Positions 31,976 to 41,164 of a DNA stretch of 48,835 nt are shown here, one piece after another; positions within the stretch are counted from its first letter, which is position 1; the number at the start of each line of letters is the position of its first letter. A program made the position numbers and the translations under genes. The notes beneath the pieces were generated by a model, which was given only the letters and a program-made list of their open reading frames with translations, did not search any database and was not told the DNA's origin. The DNA is from Aphelenchoides besseyi (Eukaryota; Nematoda; Chromadorea; Rhabditida; Aphelenchoididae): assembly GCA_024699855.1 (NCBI GenBank), contig JAMPIQ010000012.1:1-48835 (forward strand), in the 5' to 3' direction.

Positions 31976-33186
31976 ATGGCCACTGTCACCAGCGCCAGCA
32001 CCAGCACCGGGTTCAACCCGCAACGCACGGCGTTTTCAATCATCGCAGCAGCCAGCTTCTGCCACATGCTGAACGACATCATGCAATCGCTGCTGACGTC
32101 GCTTTATCCGCTGCTGAAAGCCAATTACGCGCTCGATTTTCGTGCAGATCGGCCTGCTTACCTTCGCTTTTCAGGTCACCGCCTCGCTGCTGCAGCCCGT
32201 TGTCGGCATGGTGACGGATCGCTGGCCGATGCCGTTCTCCCTGCCCGTCGCCATGCTGTCCACCTGCGCCGGCCTGATCACGCTCGCCTTCGCCCATAGT
32301 TTCGAGGTTCTGGTGATCGGCGCCTGCCTCATCGGCATCGGTTCGGCGATCTTCCATCCGGAAGCTTCCCGCGTCGCGCGCCTCGCATCCGGCGGCCGCC
32401 ATGGTCTGGCCCAGTCATTCTTCCAGGTGGGCGGCAATACCGGCACGGCCATCGGCCCGCTGCTCGCCGCCTTTATCGTCATCCCGCTCGGTCAGACGAG
32501 CCTCAGCTGGTTCTCGCTGATCGCGCTCGTCGGTTTTGGCGTGCTTTCCTGGGTTGGCGTCTGGTACACCCGCCACCGCCGCGCAAACCGTTGGCAAGGC
32601 GCCGGCCAGCCGCACGCTTCCCCTTGCCCGTGGCACGGTGATCATGACGCTTCTGGTGCTGGTGGTTCTGACCGCCACCAAGAATGCCTATCTCGCCAGC
32701 CTGTCCAGCTACTTCACCTTCTACACCATCGACAAGTTCGGTCTTGGTGTTCAGGACGCGCAGGTTCTGCTGTTCCTCTTCCTCGGCGCTTCGGCACTGG
32801 GCGTGTTCTTCGGCGGCCCGATCGGCGACCGCTTCGGCTCGCGCGTCGTCATCTGGTTCTCGATCCTCGGCGTCATTCCCTTCGCGCTGCTGCTGCCCTA
32901 TGCGAACCTGTTCTGGACAGCCATTCTCGTCGTCGTCATCGGCTTCGTGTTCTCCTCCGCCTTCTCGGCCATCGTCGTGTTCGCGCAGGAACTGGTGCCG
33001 GGCCGCGTCGGTCTCATCGCCGGCATGTTCTTCGGTTTCGCCTTCGGTTTCGGCGGCATCGGGGCGGCGGTTCTGGGCGTTTATGCGGATAAGGAAGGCA
33101 TCGAATTCGTCTACCGCATCTGCTCCTACATGCCGCTGCTCGGCCTGCTCACGGTGTTCCTGCCGAAACTGCCGAGCCACCGCTAA
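31976..33186 (+). CDS. MFS transporter, fosmidomycin-resistance (Fsr) type (frameshifted)
   Basis: About 402 residues and 12 helices. SFCHMLNDIMQSLLTSLYPLLK, then QIGLLTFAFQVTASLLQPVVG, is characteristic of the Fsr branch of MFS efflux proteins. Helix 7 onward begins TVIMTLLVLVVLTATKNAYLASL. An extra T near 32138 (TTTT where the frame needs TTT) and a shift between 32570 and 32600 break the frame; the three pieces join into one family-length protein. The ATG at 31976 follows GGAGAGGA. It is divergent from a cupin-AraC regulator, a common arrangement for inducible efflux. The natural substrate is unknown. Confidence 0.85.
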
Positions 33187-33212
33187 AAGCCTCGCGTTCA
33201 ACGCTTTTCAAC

Positions 33213-33247
33213 ACGGCGGTCACCTGTGATACTCAGGTGACCGCCGT
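33213..33247. terminator. Strong hairpin after the MFS gene
   Basis: A perfect 14-base stem ACGGCGGTCACCTG / CAGGTGACCGCCGT with a 7-base loop, 27 bases past the MFS stop and just before the LysR gene. No T-run follows, so termination is likely but not certain. An operator for the LysR gene is the alternative. Confidence 0.6.
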
Positions 33248-33271
33248 ATTCCGTTGAGCAAAGCCCTACCC

Positions 33272-34168
33272 ATGCAAATCCCGATAAAATCGATCCTCGT
33301 TTTCCACGCCGCGGCAAGGGCGGGCAGCATTTCACGGGCGGCGGAAGAGTTGAGCGTCACCCCTTCAGCCGTTTCCCAGCAGATCCAGTTGCTGGAAGGC
33401 CAGCTCGGCACGACCCTGATGGCACGGACCGGCCGCAAGGTGACATTGACGGAAGCGGGCGAGCGCTATTTCTCTATGATCACCGCCCAGATCGAGCAGA
33501 TATCGGACGCCACCGACAGTATTCGCGGCTTCCGCTCTGTCACCACGCTGACGATCCGGGCAACGCCGACCATCTCCAACAAATGGCTGCTGCCGCGTCT
33601 CGGCTCGTTTCTGGAGGAGCATCCTGAACTGGAAGTGCGCCTTGACGGCACCAACGAGCCCACCGATTTTTCGCAGGAACTCGTCGATATAGAGCTGCGC
33701 CATGGCGATGGCCGCTGGCCGGGCCTCTTCGTGGAAGGGCTGGTGGAGGAGGAATTCCTGCCGGTCTGTTCGCCGAATTATAAGGGTGCGGGTAAATTTC
33801 TGCCCGAGGAATTGCAGAACCAGCGGCTGATCCATTCAGTGAAGGCGCAGGCGCAATGGAACCACTGGTTCCCTCTGGCCGGTGTCACAGCCGAAAAGCG
33901 CTGGCGGCGGGTCCTGTTCGACCGCAGCCACATGGCCATCGATGCCGCCGTTCTCGGCATTGGCGTGGCGCTGGAAAGCACATTGATGATGGAGCGGGAG
34001 CTGCAGGACAAAATGCTGGTGCCGGCCGTGACGGACGCGCCGCGCATCAAGCTCGTCACCCAATGGATCGTCTGCCCGCATTCCCATCTGCGGCAGAGAA
34101 AAGTCATGCTGTTTCTGGAGTGGATGCGAAAACAACGCGACGAGTGGCAAGCCCGTCGCGTTGTCTGA
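33272..34168 (+). CDS. LysR-family regulator, GcvA-like
   Basis: 298 residues. The N-terminal helix-turn-helix is in FHAAARAGSISRAAEELSVTPSAVSQQIQLLEGQLG, followed by the GcvA-style RTGRKVTLTEAGERYF. The co-inducer domain has TIRATPTISNKWLLPRLGSFLEEHPELEVRL. ATG 33272 starts MQIPIKSILVFHAAA, the usual beginning; a TTG at 33254 is an alternative. It converges with the six-gene TRAP operon that ends at 34193 and may regulate it, although it is not next to that operon's promoter. Confidence 0.88.
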   Translation: MQIPIKSILVFHAAARAGSISRAAEELSVTPSAVSQQIQLLEGQLGTTLMARTGRKVTLTEAGERYFSMITAQIEQISDATDSIRGFRSVTTLTIRATPTISNKWLLPRLGSFLEEHPELEVRLDGTNEPTDFSQELVDIELRHGDGRWPGLFVEGLVEEEFLPVCSPNYKGAGKFLPEELQNQRLIHSVKAQAQWNHWFPLAGVTAEKRWRRVLFDRSHMAIDAAVLGIGVALESTLMMERELQDKMLVPAVTDAPRIKLVTQWIVCPHSHLRQRKVMLFLEWMRKQRDEWQARRVV

Positions 34169-34192
34169 TGTTTCAGGCAATCCGTTTTCGCG

Positions 34193-35473
34193 TCAATAAA
34201 GCCCCATCAGCCGGATTGGGCCGACCGTCAGCACCGGGAACAGCACCAGCGCGAAGATGGCGAGCGTCAGCACCGTCATCGGCGCCAGCGAACCGCGAAT
34301 GACATCCTCGATCTTCATGTTGGCGACCTGGGCTGCCGCAAACAGGCAGACCCCGACCGGCGGCGTCACCAGCCCGAGCGTCAGCGTCATGACAGTCACG
34401 ATCAGAAAATGGATCGGATCGATGCCCAGCGCCTCCACCGGCGGCATCAGCACCGGGATGAGGATGAACATGGCCGGGATCGCTTCCATGAAGATGCCGA
34501 TGATGAGCAGGAACACAAAGATGACGAGCATGCCGGTCATTGGCCCGAGATTCATGGCCTTCAGGAGATCGGCGACCTGCTCCGGCAGGCCATCGAAAGT
34601 GAAGACCCAGGCGGCGAGCTGCGAGGTGGCGGCGATGAACAGGATGGTGCCGGAAATGCGCGCCGTCGAGATCAATATTTCCGGCAGCTCCCGCACCGGC
34701 AGCGTACGATAGACGATGACGCCGAGCACCGCGACATAAACCACCGCGATGGCAGCTGCTTCCGTTGGCGTGAACAGGCCGCTGGCAATGCCGATGATCA
34801 GGATCAGCGGTGTCAGCATCGGCAGGATTGCGCGAAGACCCGTGACGACCACCAGACGGAAATTGAACGGTGTCGGCGGATTGTAACCGTAATGCACCGA
34901 ATAGAGGTGGTTGAAGACCAGGAAGGCGAAGGCGATGAAGAGGCCGGGCACCAGACCCGCGATCAGCAGCGTGCCGATCGACACATTAGCGATGGAACCG
35001 GCAATCACGATCAGGATCGACGGCGGAATGATTGAGGAGAGCGTCGAGGTGCAGAGTGTCATGCCCACGGCATAACCCTTCGGAAAACCGTGGCGCTCCA
35101 TGGCCTTGATCTCGATGGCGCCGACCGAGGCGATATCGGCGACGGACGAGCCGGAGACGCCGGAAAAGATCACCGACGAGATGACATTGACATGGCCAAG
35201 CCCGCCGGGAAGCCAGCCGACCATGGCCTCGGCGAAATCAAAGATGCGCTCCGCCACACGCCCTCGTTCCATGACAGTGCCGACGAGGATGAAAAGCGGC
35301 ACGGCGACGAGGAGGAAGGAGTTCATCGACGAGAACATCGTCTGCGACAGCAGGTCCATGGGCATGGAGGTGAAGAGCCACAGCGTGCCGACACTGGCGA
35401 GCGCGAGCGCGATGGCAAGCGGCACGCCAAGCATGCTGAGACCGAAAAAGGCGACGAGAAGAAAGACCGACAT
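34193..35473 (-). CDS. dctM: TRAP transporter large permease, DctM type (second system)
   Basis: 426 residues. It begins MSVFLLVAFFGLSMLGVPLAIALALA. The family blocks are FSGVSGSSVADIASVGAIEIKAMERHGFP and LGLVTPPVGVCLFAAAQVANMKIED. It starts 3 bases past the dctQ stop. It is the last gene of the operon headed by the SAF-domain dehydrogenase and is clearly distinct in sequence from the dctM at 10985. Confidence 0.92.
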   Translation of the reverse strand: MSVFLLVAFFGLSMLGVPLAIALALASVGTLWLFTSMPMDLLSQTMFSSMNSFLLVAVPLFILVGTVMERGRVAERIFDFAEAMVGWLPGGLGHVNVISSVIFSGVSGSSVADIASVGAIEIKAMERHGFPKGYAVGMTLCTSTLSSIIPPSILIVIAGSIANVSIGTLLIAGLVPGLFIAFAFLVFNHLYSVHYGYNPPTPFNFRLVVVTGLRAILPMLTPLILIIGIASGLFTPTEAAAIAVVYVAVLGVIVYRTLPVRELPEILISTARISGTILFIAATSQLAAWVFTFDGLPEQVADLLKAMNLGPMTGMLVIFVFLLIIGIFMEAIPAMFILIPVLMPPVEALGIDPIHFLIVTVMTLTLGLVTPPVGVCLFAAAQVANMKIEDVIRGSLAPMTVLTLAIFALVLFPVLTVGPIRLMGLY

Positions 35474-35476
35474 GGC

Positions 35477-36028
35477 TCAATGTCCTGCTGAAACGGAAAT
35501 ATCGGCATGGGCGATCTCATCCGCCGGCAGGCCAAGCTCGGGAAGCGCGATAAGCTCCCGGCGGCTGCGCAGCGATTCGATGATGGCCAGCACGGCGATG
35601 ACGGCGGAAACCGGCAAGACGATGCCGATGGTCCACATGGGGATCGGCAGGGTGGCGGCGGTCTCGTTCATCATGATCTGCTGGCGCACCAGGGTCAGGC
35701 CCGTCCAGCCCATCATGCCGAAAAAGAACACCGAGGAACCGACATAGATCGGCACCGCCAGGCGCCGGAAGAAGCGGTGAAACAGCACCAGAAACACCAC
35801 GACACGGGCGCTTTCCACGGTGCGGAAACCGGCCGCAAGGCCAAGGAAGACCATCCAGATGAAAAGAAAGCGGGTCGCCTCCTCGGTCCAGGGAAGCGGG
35901 CTGCCGGCAAGGCGGCCAATGACCTGAAGAAGAACGACGATGAGAATGCCGGCACAGGCCGCCCCTGCGGCCACATCGGCGATGAGTTTAACGATGGTGC
36001 CGAGCACCGAAGGTTTCGTATCGTTCAT
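35477..36028 (-). CDS. dctQ: TRAP transporter small permease, DctQ type (second system)
   Basis: 183 residues and four helices. Typical blocks are VIGRLAGSPLPWTEEATRFLFIWMVFLGLAAGFR and MWTIGIVLPVSAVIAVLAIIESL. ATG 36028 (MNDTKPSVLGTIVK) is preferred because AAGGG precedes it; the frame is open upstream but carries no family sequence. A strong hairpin separates it from dctP. Confidence 0.88.
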   Translation of the reverse strand: MNDTKPSVLGTIVKLIADVAAGAACAGILIVVLLQVIGRLAGSPLPWTEEATRFLFIWMVFLGLAAGFRTVESARVVVFLVLFHRFFRRLAVPIYVGSSVFFFGMMGWTGLTLVRQQIMMNETAATLPIPMWTIGIVLPVSAVIAVLAIIESLRSRRELIALPELGLPADEIAHADISVSAGH

Positions 36029-36115
36029 GACAATACCCTTCCACTGCTGAAACCGGATATCCGGTAAAACGAATGCCACCCTGCCTCTGCGGCAAAGCAA
36101 CCCTTGCTGACGTTG

Positions 36116-36145
36116 GGGAAGGCCGGACCGAGATCCGGCCTTCCC
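36116..36145 (-). terminator. Hairpin between dctP and dctQ (second TRAP system)
   Basis: A perfect 12-base stem GGGAAGGCCGGA / TCCGGCCTTCCC with a 6-base loop, 12 bases past the dctP stop. No T-run follows on the minus strand, so it may protect the binding-protein message rather than terminate. Confidence 0.55.
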
Positions 36146-36157
36146 TGCGCGAAAACG

Positions 36158-37153
36158 TCAGTTCGTCTTGAGGAAAGCCTGCGTCTTGTCGAAGAACGCC
36201 TGATCTTTCACCAGCGCGGAGAACTTTGCCGAAAGACCGGCCGCCACCGCCACGAAAGCCTTGCGTTCGTCGTCCGTCAGCGTGTTCACCTCCATGCCGT
36301 TCTTCTTCAGCGTTTCGAGCGACTTGTCGATATCGGCAGCATCGTTCTGCGCCTTCCAGGCTTCCGTCTCGATGGCGGCTTCCTTCAGCGCGGTCTTGAA
36401 GTTTTCATCGAGACCTTCGAAGCGGGCCGGGTTCATTCCAAGCACCCAGGCGTCAGCAATGTGATTGCTGATCGTCAGATACTTCTGCACTTCGTAAAGC
36501 TTGGCGCTGACCGGCACGTTGACCGGATTTTCCTGCCCGTCGACAACTTTCAGCTGAAGAGCGTTATAGACTTCGGCAAAGGCCATAGGCGTCGGAGCAG
36601 CCCCCATGGCGCCGAAGAATTCGACCCAGAGCGGATTGTTCGGAACGCGCAGCTTCATGCCCTTGAGATCGGCCGGCGACTTGATCGGCGCCTTGGAATT
36701 GGTGATCTGGCGCAGCGGCCGCGACCAGAGATCGAGCCCGAGAATGCCTATTTTGCTGAGATCGGTGGAAAGTTCCTTGCCGAGATCGCTGTCGAGATAG
36801 ACCCTGAGCTGGTCGATATCGCGGAACTGGTAGGGAATGGCGATGGCTGTGAACTTGGGATTGAAGGTCGCGTAAAGCGAGGTCGAGTTCAACAGCATGT
36901 CCAGCGAACCACCGGCCAGCTGCTTGACGCCCGCTGAAGGGTCGCCGCCATAAAGTGTCCCGTTCGGAAACACCTTGATCTTGAGCTTGCCATCGGTCTT
37001 TTTCGAAACGATCTCGGCAAACTTGTTGGCGGCAAGCGTAATTTCGGACGTATCCGCATCGGGCGTCGAAAGTGTCAGCGTTTCCGCCTGTGCGATGGAT
37101 GCCACGAGCATGGTGGCGGCCAGAGCCAGCCCGTAAAGTTTTGAAATTTTCAT
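36158..37153 (-). CDS. dctP: TRAP transporter solute-binding protein, DctP type (second system)
   Basis: 331 residues with signal peptide MKISKLYGLALAATMLVAS, cut after IAQA. The binding-site block is LKGMKLRVPNNPLWVEFFGA, then AFAEVYNALQLKVVDGQENP, with the ligand-pairing Arg. The start at 37153 follows GGAGGAAC. It is encoded with a GarR-like reductase and a SAF-domain dehydrogenase, so the ligand is probably a small sugar acid; no specific ligand can be named. Confidence 0.92.
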   Translation of the reverse strand: MKISKLYGLALAATMLVASIAQAETLTLSTPDADTSEITLAANKFAEIVSKKTDGKLKIKVFPNGTLYGGDPSAGVKQLAGGSLDMLLNSTSLYATFNPKFTAIAIPYQFRDIDQLRVYLDSDLGKELSTDLSKIGILGLDLWSRPLRQITNSKAPIKSPADLKGMKLRVPNNPLWVEFFGAMGAAPTPMAFAEVYNALQLKVVDGQENPVNVPVSAKLYEVQKYLTISNHIADAWVLGMNPARFEGLDENFKTALKEAAIETEAWKAQNDAADIDKSLETLKKNGMEVNTLTDDERKAFVAVAAGLSAKFSALVKDQAFFDKTQAFLKTN

Positions 37154-37175
37154 GTGTTCCTCCCTTTGTTGTATC

Positions 37176-38078
37176 TCAAACAGTTTCGAGCGTTCCTCCG
37201 AACGCATTCATGCGCTTAATCTCAAGGATCACACCGCTGTGATCAAGCTCGCCCGCGCCATGCTCGACCATGGAGCGGAACAGCCGGTCAACCTCCTCGC
37301 CGACCGGTAGTCTGAGGCCCCGGCTTCTGGCGAAGGCCAGCGCCGTGGACGTATCCTTCACCTGATATTTCGCCGGCCCGCCGGGACGGAAATCGCCTTC
37401 CACCATGCGTTTGCCGTGCTGGCGGAAAACGGTGGATTCGGCAAAACCGCCCAGCAAAGCCTGGCGCACCTGCGCCGGGTCGGCTCCCCCCGCTTCAACC
37501 AGCGTCAACGCTTCGGCAACGGCGCAGATTGTCGAGGCGACGATCAGCTGGTTGGCGAGCTTGGCCAATGAGCCGCAGCCCACCGGCCCGACATGGGTGA
37601 CGCGGCCAAGGCAATTGAGGAGTGGCCGCAATGCATCCACATCCTGCTGTTCGCCGCCGGCCATGATGGCGAGCGTTCCTTCGATCGCTCCCTTTTCACC
37701 GCCGGAAACCGGTGCGTCGACATATGCGACGCCATAAGCCTTGGCCACCTCTGCCTGTTCCCGTGCGCTGTCGACCGGGATGGAACTCATCACCAGCAGA
37801 ATAGCACCGGGCTTCATGTTGGAAACGACACCCGAGGCACCGAGCAGAACCTGGTCGCAGACCGGCCCGGAACTCAACATGCAGATGACGACATCGGCTT
37901 CGGCCACGGCTTCGGCAGCAGTGGCCGCCGGCTGCACGCCTTTTGCCGCCAGAACCGCAGCTTTTTCAGCGCTTCGGTTCCAGGCTTTGACGGAAAACCC
38001 GGCCTCCGCCAGACGCCCCGCCATGGGGGCACCCATGATACCCGTTCCGATAACGGCGATCCGGCGGATGTCTGCCAT
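37176..38078 (-). CDS. Beta-hydroxyacid dehydrogenase, GarR/3-HIBADH family
   Basis: 300 residues. The Rossmann motif IAVIGTGIMGAPMAGRLAEAGF is at the N-terminus, the substrate loop is YVDAPVSGGEKGA, and the catalytic Lys is in GCGSLAKLANQL. This family reduces tartronate semialdehyde to glycerate or acts on 3-hydroxyisobutyrate-like acids. The start at 38078 (MADIRRIAVIG) fits with AAGGA 8 bases upstream. It sits 22 bases from dctP in the operon, which points to catabolism of an imported hydroxy acid. Confidence 0.88.
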   Translation of the reverse strand: MADIRRIAVIGTGIMGAPMAGRLAEAGFSVKAWNRSAEKAAVLAAKGVQPAATAAEAVAEADVVICMLSSGPVCDQVLLGASGVVSNMKPGAILLVMSSIPVDSAREQAEVAKAYGVAYVDAPVSGGEKGAIEGTLAIMAGGEQQDVDALRPLLNCLGRVTHVGPVGCGSLAKLANQLIVASTICAVAEALTLVEAGGADPAQVRQALLGGFAESTVFRQHGKRMVEGDFRPGGPAKYQVKDTSTALAFARSRGLRLPVGEEVDRLFRSMVEHGAGELDHSGVILEIKRMNAFGGTLETV

Positions 38079-38090
38079 CGCTCCCATCCT

Positions 38091-38393
38091 TCAAAGCCAT
38101 TGCCGGTTCAGGAAACGCACCGGCAGTTCTTCTTCGATAAGGGCGGGAAAGGCCTCGCGAAACCGGTCGAGATGCGGTGTTTTGAGATGATCGTCGAAAG
38201 CCTGACGGCTGTCATAGACCTCGTAAAACACCACATTGTTCCCCGTTTCCGGCCGCACCACGTCGAATTGCTGGCAACCCGGTTCATCCTGAACCGAATG
38301 CTGGGCGTCATCGCGTGCGGCGTCGAGAAAGGCATCCATAGCGTCAGGCTTCACCCGAAATTCCGCGATTACCACGAAAGCTCCTTTCGACAT
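38091..38393 (-). CDS. ABM-domain protein (antibiotic biosynthesis monooxygenase-like)
   Basis: 100 residues, a single dimeric ferredoxin-like fold. It opens SKGAFVVIAEFRVKPDAMDAF and has the family block FYEVYDSRQAFDDHLKTPHLDRF. Small proteins of this kind in sugar-acid operons may be mutarotase- or isomerase-like rather than monooxygenases. The start at 38393 (MSKGAF) follows AACGGA. It lies 12 bases before the GarR-like gene. Confidence 0.82.
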   Translation of the reverse strand: MSKGAFVVIAEFRVKPDAMDAFLDAARDDAQHSVQDEPGCQQFDVVRPETGNNVVFYEVYDSRQAFDDHLKTPHLDRFREAFPALIEEELPVRFLNRQWL

Positions 38394-38410
38394 GTTCCGT
38401 TCTCCGTCCA

Positions 38411-39771
38411 TTACGCAGCTGCGTCTTTTTGCGGACGGAAGCGGTTTTCCATGTCCTGACGCAACTTCACCACATCGAGGTCGTTCACCAGCTCCACATC
38501 GTCGAAGCTGACGATCTGGTCCTTCTTGATGGCGCGCTTTAGCTTGACATTATGGGCAAGGCCGATCGGCAGCGCCTTCATATCGAGGCTGCGGGTGGCC
38601 GGAATGGCATTAGCCCAGACCGCGTATCCGCCCTCGCCGTCCAGCATCTCGCCTGGCTGCATATCCTTCTTCGCCGTGGCGACGGCATCGCCGCGGAACT
38701 CCTTGGAGCAACCGGTCGCTTCGTTGCGCAGCACGGCGGAAAGCACGCTGATCGAGGTTTCCAGCCCGATAATGTGGAACGGACGCCACATGGAGGCGTA
38801 CCAGCCGGACGGATCGGTCAGCAGGCCATATTGCTTGAAGCAGGCGCGGGCATATTCATTATGCGCCTTGAAGGTGACGAAAACACCGTAGCGGATGTTG
38901 TTGAACACCTCGCGTCCGTCCGGCTCCTGGCTCGCGGCAATGTCGACGAGGCCGGAGCGCGCCATGCGGCCGCCATCGGCGGCGGGACGGAAAACACGGG
39001 CGAGATCGTGCAGGCCGGCGGGTGGGAAGGCCAGACCGTCATCCGGGCAATCCAGCCCCGTGCCGTTAGCGACGGCCGCCATTTCGATGGCCGCCTTGGT
39101 GCCATCGGTGAAGGAATTATACATTTTCGGATTGAAGTCGCCCTTGGCCACTTCCTCGTCCGTCCAGCCGAAATAACCCCAGACCGTGTCCGGCGTCGAA
39201 TAACGGTAACGTGGCTCGAAATTCATGCCCTTGCCGGCGGAGACGACCTCGAAGCCGGTGGCACGCGCCCAGTCGACCAGCTCGCAGATCAGCGCCGGCT
39301 GGTCGCCGTAAGCCATGGAATAGATCAGGCCCTTGGCCCGCGCCTTTTCAGCAAGGATCGGCCCCCGACCATGACATCGGCTTCGACATTGACCATGACG
39401 ACGTGCTTGTTATGATCGATGGCGCCAAGCGCGTGGCGCGCGCCGGCCAGCGGATGGCCGGTCGCCTCGATCACGCATTCGATCTCGCCGCAGGCGAAAA
39501 GCTCGTTCACATCGTCGGTCACATAGGTCTTGCCGCTCTTCAGCGCCTCGCCGCAGCTCTTCGCATCGTAACGCTCCTTCGGCCAGCCGACGCGATCCAG
39601 CGATTCCTTCGCCTTGCCGACATTGAGGTCTGCGACGGCGACCATGTGGAAACCGGCAATGCGCTGCGCCTGCGCCAGCACCATGGAGCCGAACTTGCCC
39701 GCGCCGATGAGACCAACCCGAACAGGCTTGCCGCCGGCTGCACGCGCTGACAGAAGAGAATAGAGATTCAT
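38411..39771 (-). CDS. NAD(P)-binding dehydrogenase with C-terminal SAF domain (frameshifted)
   Basis: About 453 residues. The N-terminal homoserine-dehydrogenase-like Rossmann domain has VRVGLIGAGKFGSMVLAQAQ and ECVIEATGHPLAGARHAL. The C-terminal SAF domain has LPIGLAHNVKLKRAIKKDQIVSFDDVEL. The frame shifts in a G/C run near 39360 (DVMVGG, then RSLLKR instead of PILAEKA). Such proteins are often loosely labelled FlgA-like because of the SAF domain, but this one has no flagellar context. It is the first gene of the TRAP operon and probably oxidises or rearranges the imported acid. The substrate is unassigned. Confidence 0.82.
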
Positions 39772-40033
39772 GTTTTGACATCCTTCGCTGGGGAAATTGC
39801 TGGCGAGAATGTCCAGTCAGCCCGGCGAAGGCCATGCGACACCGAGGCAGCGAAGCCTTATCCCTCGCGGCACGGACGGCATGACGATCTAACGTTCCTC
39901 CCGGATACCGGCACGCCTTTGCGCCGGCTCTCGCGGTCGCCTCCCAAAGCAACCTTGAGAACAGAGTAGGAGCGTTCAAATATTAGTTCTATTTAGAAAA
40001 TCAGATTCTTTGTTTAGCTTATCTAACAAATCA
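39772..40033. promoter_or_regulatory. Upstream region of the SAF/TRAP operon
   Basis: 262 bases with no gene. The half nearest 40033 is AT-rich, with TTCTAAATAGAA-type dyads on the minus strand (39988-40010) and TTAGATAAGCTAA at 40015-40027. These are candidate promoter or operator elements for the minus-strand operon starting at 39771. The GC-rich remainder shows nothing I can name. Confidence 0.45.
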
Positions 40034-41084
40034 TCAGGCCGATTTGCGCAGCATCAGATCGGCGCTGAGGAGAATGCGCTCGCGCATCCGCGTCGTGTCA
40101 TCCGCCTCCTCGTCCAGCTTCTGCAACAGAAGCTCAATCGACAGCCTGCCGATCTCGTTATAATTCTGCGCCACCGTGGTAATCGGCGGACAGGCATAAC
40201 GCGACAGCGGATGATCGTCATGGCCGGCCACCCTGAGGTCATAATCCGCACCATGGCCGACCCTGAGGCCCTTCTGGAAGGCGGCGGCGATGACACCGAA
40301 GGCGATACGGTCGTTGGCGCACAGAATGGTGCGCGATGGCAGAGAACCCGCCCCTTCCAGCAGCCGGCCCGCCTCATCGAAGGCGAAACGCTCGAAATCC
40401 CAGGTGACAATGTCCGGAACGTTGATCACCTGCGGCTCGAAACCAAGGCGCCGCATGGCCTCCTCATAGGCGGTGCGACGCGTGGCGGCATTGGTATTGA
40501 CCTGCGGCATGTCGAAGAAACAGGGCGGCTCGCCCGAGCGGCAGAGATAATCCACCATCAGCCCGACACTCTGGCGGTTGTCGGTGCCAACAAAGGCCGA
40601 GGTCTCGTCGAGCGGCGAATCGACATAAACAATCGGAATGCTGGCGGCGAGTTGCTCCAGCGTGGCGCGGTGGGATTTGACGCCCAGCGGCGCGATGATC
40701 GCGCCGGCGACATTCATCGACTTGAAAGTGCGGATGGCGCGGTCTTCGATTTTCCGCCTTGCCGTCCGAGGACAGCACGAAAGCAAGAAACCCCGCCTCG
40801 TTGGCGATGAGCTCGATGCGGCTCGTCAGCGCCATATAGAAGGGATCGGTGGAATTCGGGATGATGATGCCGATGATATTGGAGCGGCGGCGGTTGAGAT
40901 TGACGGCGAAAATATTGGGCCTGAAGCCCGATTTCTTCAGCGCATCCTCGATGGCGTCCCGGGTCTTCTTGCGGACCGAGGCCGGATCATTGAAGTATTT
41001 CGAAACAGTCGGGCGCGAAAGGCCGACGAATTCCGAAAACTCTTCCATCGTCCTGATAGATTTGGCCAAAGTGCTTGCCCCCAT
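40034..41084 (-). CDS. LacI-family transcriptional regulator (frameshifted)
   Basis: About 350 residues. The N-terminal HTH is MEEFSEFVGLSRPTVSKYFNDPASVRKKTRDAIEDALKKSGFRPN. The periplasmic-binding-like effector domain has GIIIPNSTDPFYMALTSRIE, IVYVDSPLDET and RTILCANDRIAFGVIAA. An indel near 40758 shifts the frame between LSSDGKAE and KIEDRAIRTFKSM. It starts MGASTLAKSIRT at 41084. It stands next to the altritol/galactitol dehydrogenase genes and probably represses the polyol locus; LacI-like operator dyads lie upstream of tagK. Confidence 0.87.
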
Positions 41085-41110
41085 GAAATATTACATGTGG
41101 TACTTTATAT

Positions 41111-41139
41111 CGACCGGCCTTCGCACGAAAAGCCGGTCG
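41111..41139. terminator. Hairpin after the zinc dehydrogenase gene
   Basis: CGACCGGC / GCCGGTCG stem (8 bases) with a 13-base loop, between the dehydrogenase stop (41165) and the LacI start (41084). It is a likely terminator for the minus-strand dehydrogenase message, although a following T-run is lacking. Confidence 0.5.
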
Positions 41140-41164
41140 ACTGCGGTTATCAACCACCAAACGA

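Noticed and set aside
33213..33247. LysR operator
   Set aside because: Stem is too long and GC-rich for a typical LysR T-N11-A box and lies right after the MFS gene; a terminator is more likely.
38411..39771. Flagellar FlgA-like protein
   Set aside because: Only the SAF domain is shared; the N-terminal Rossmann domain and operon context indicate a metabolic dehydrogenase.
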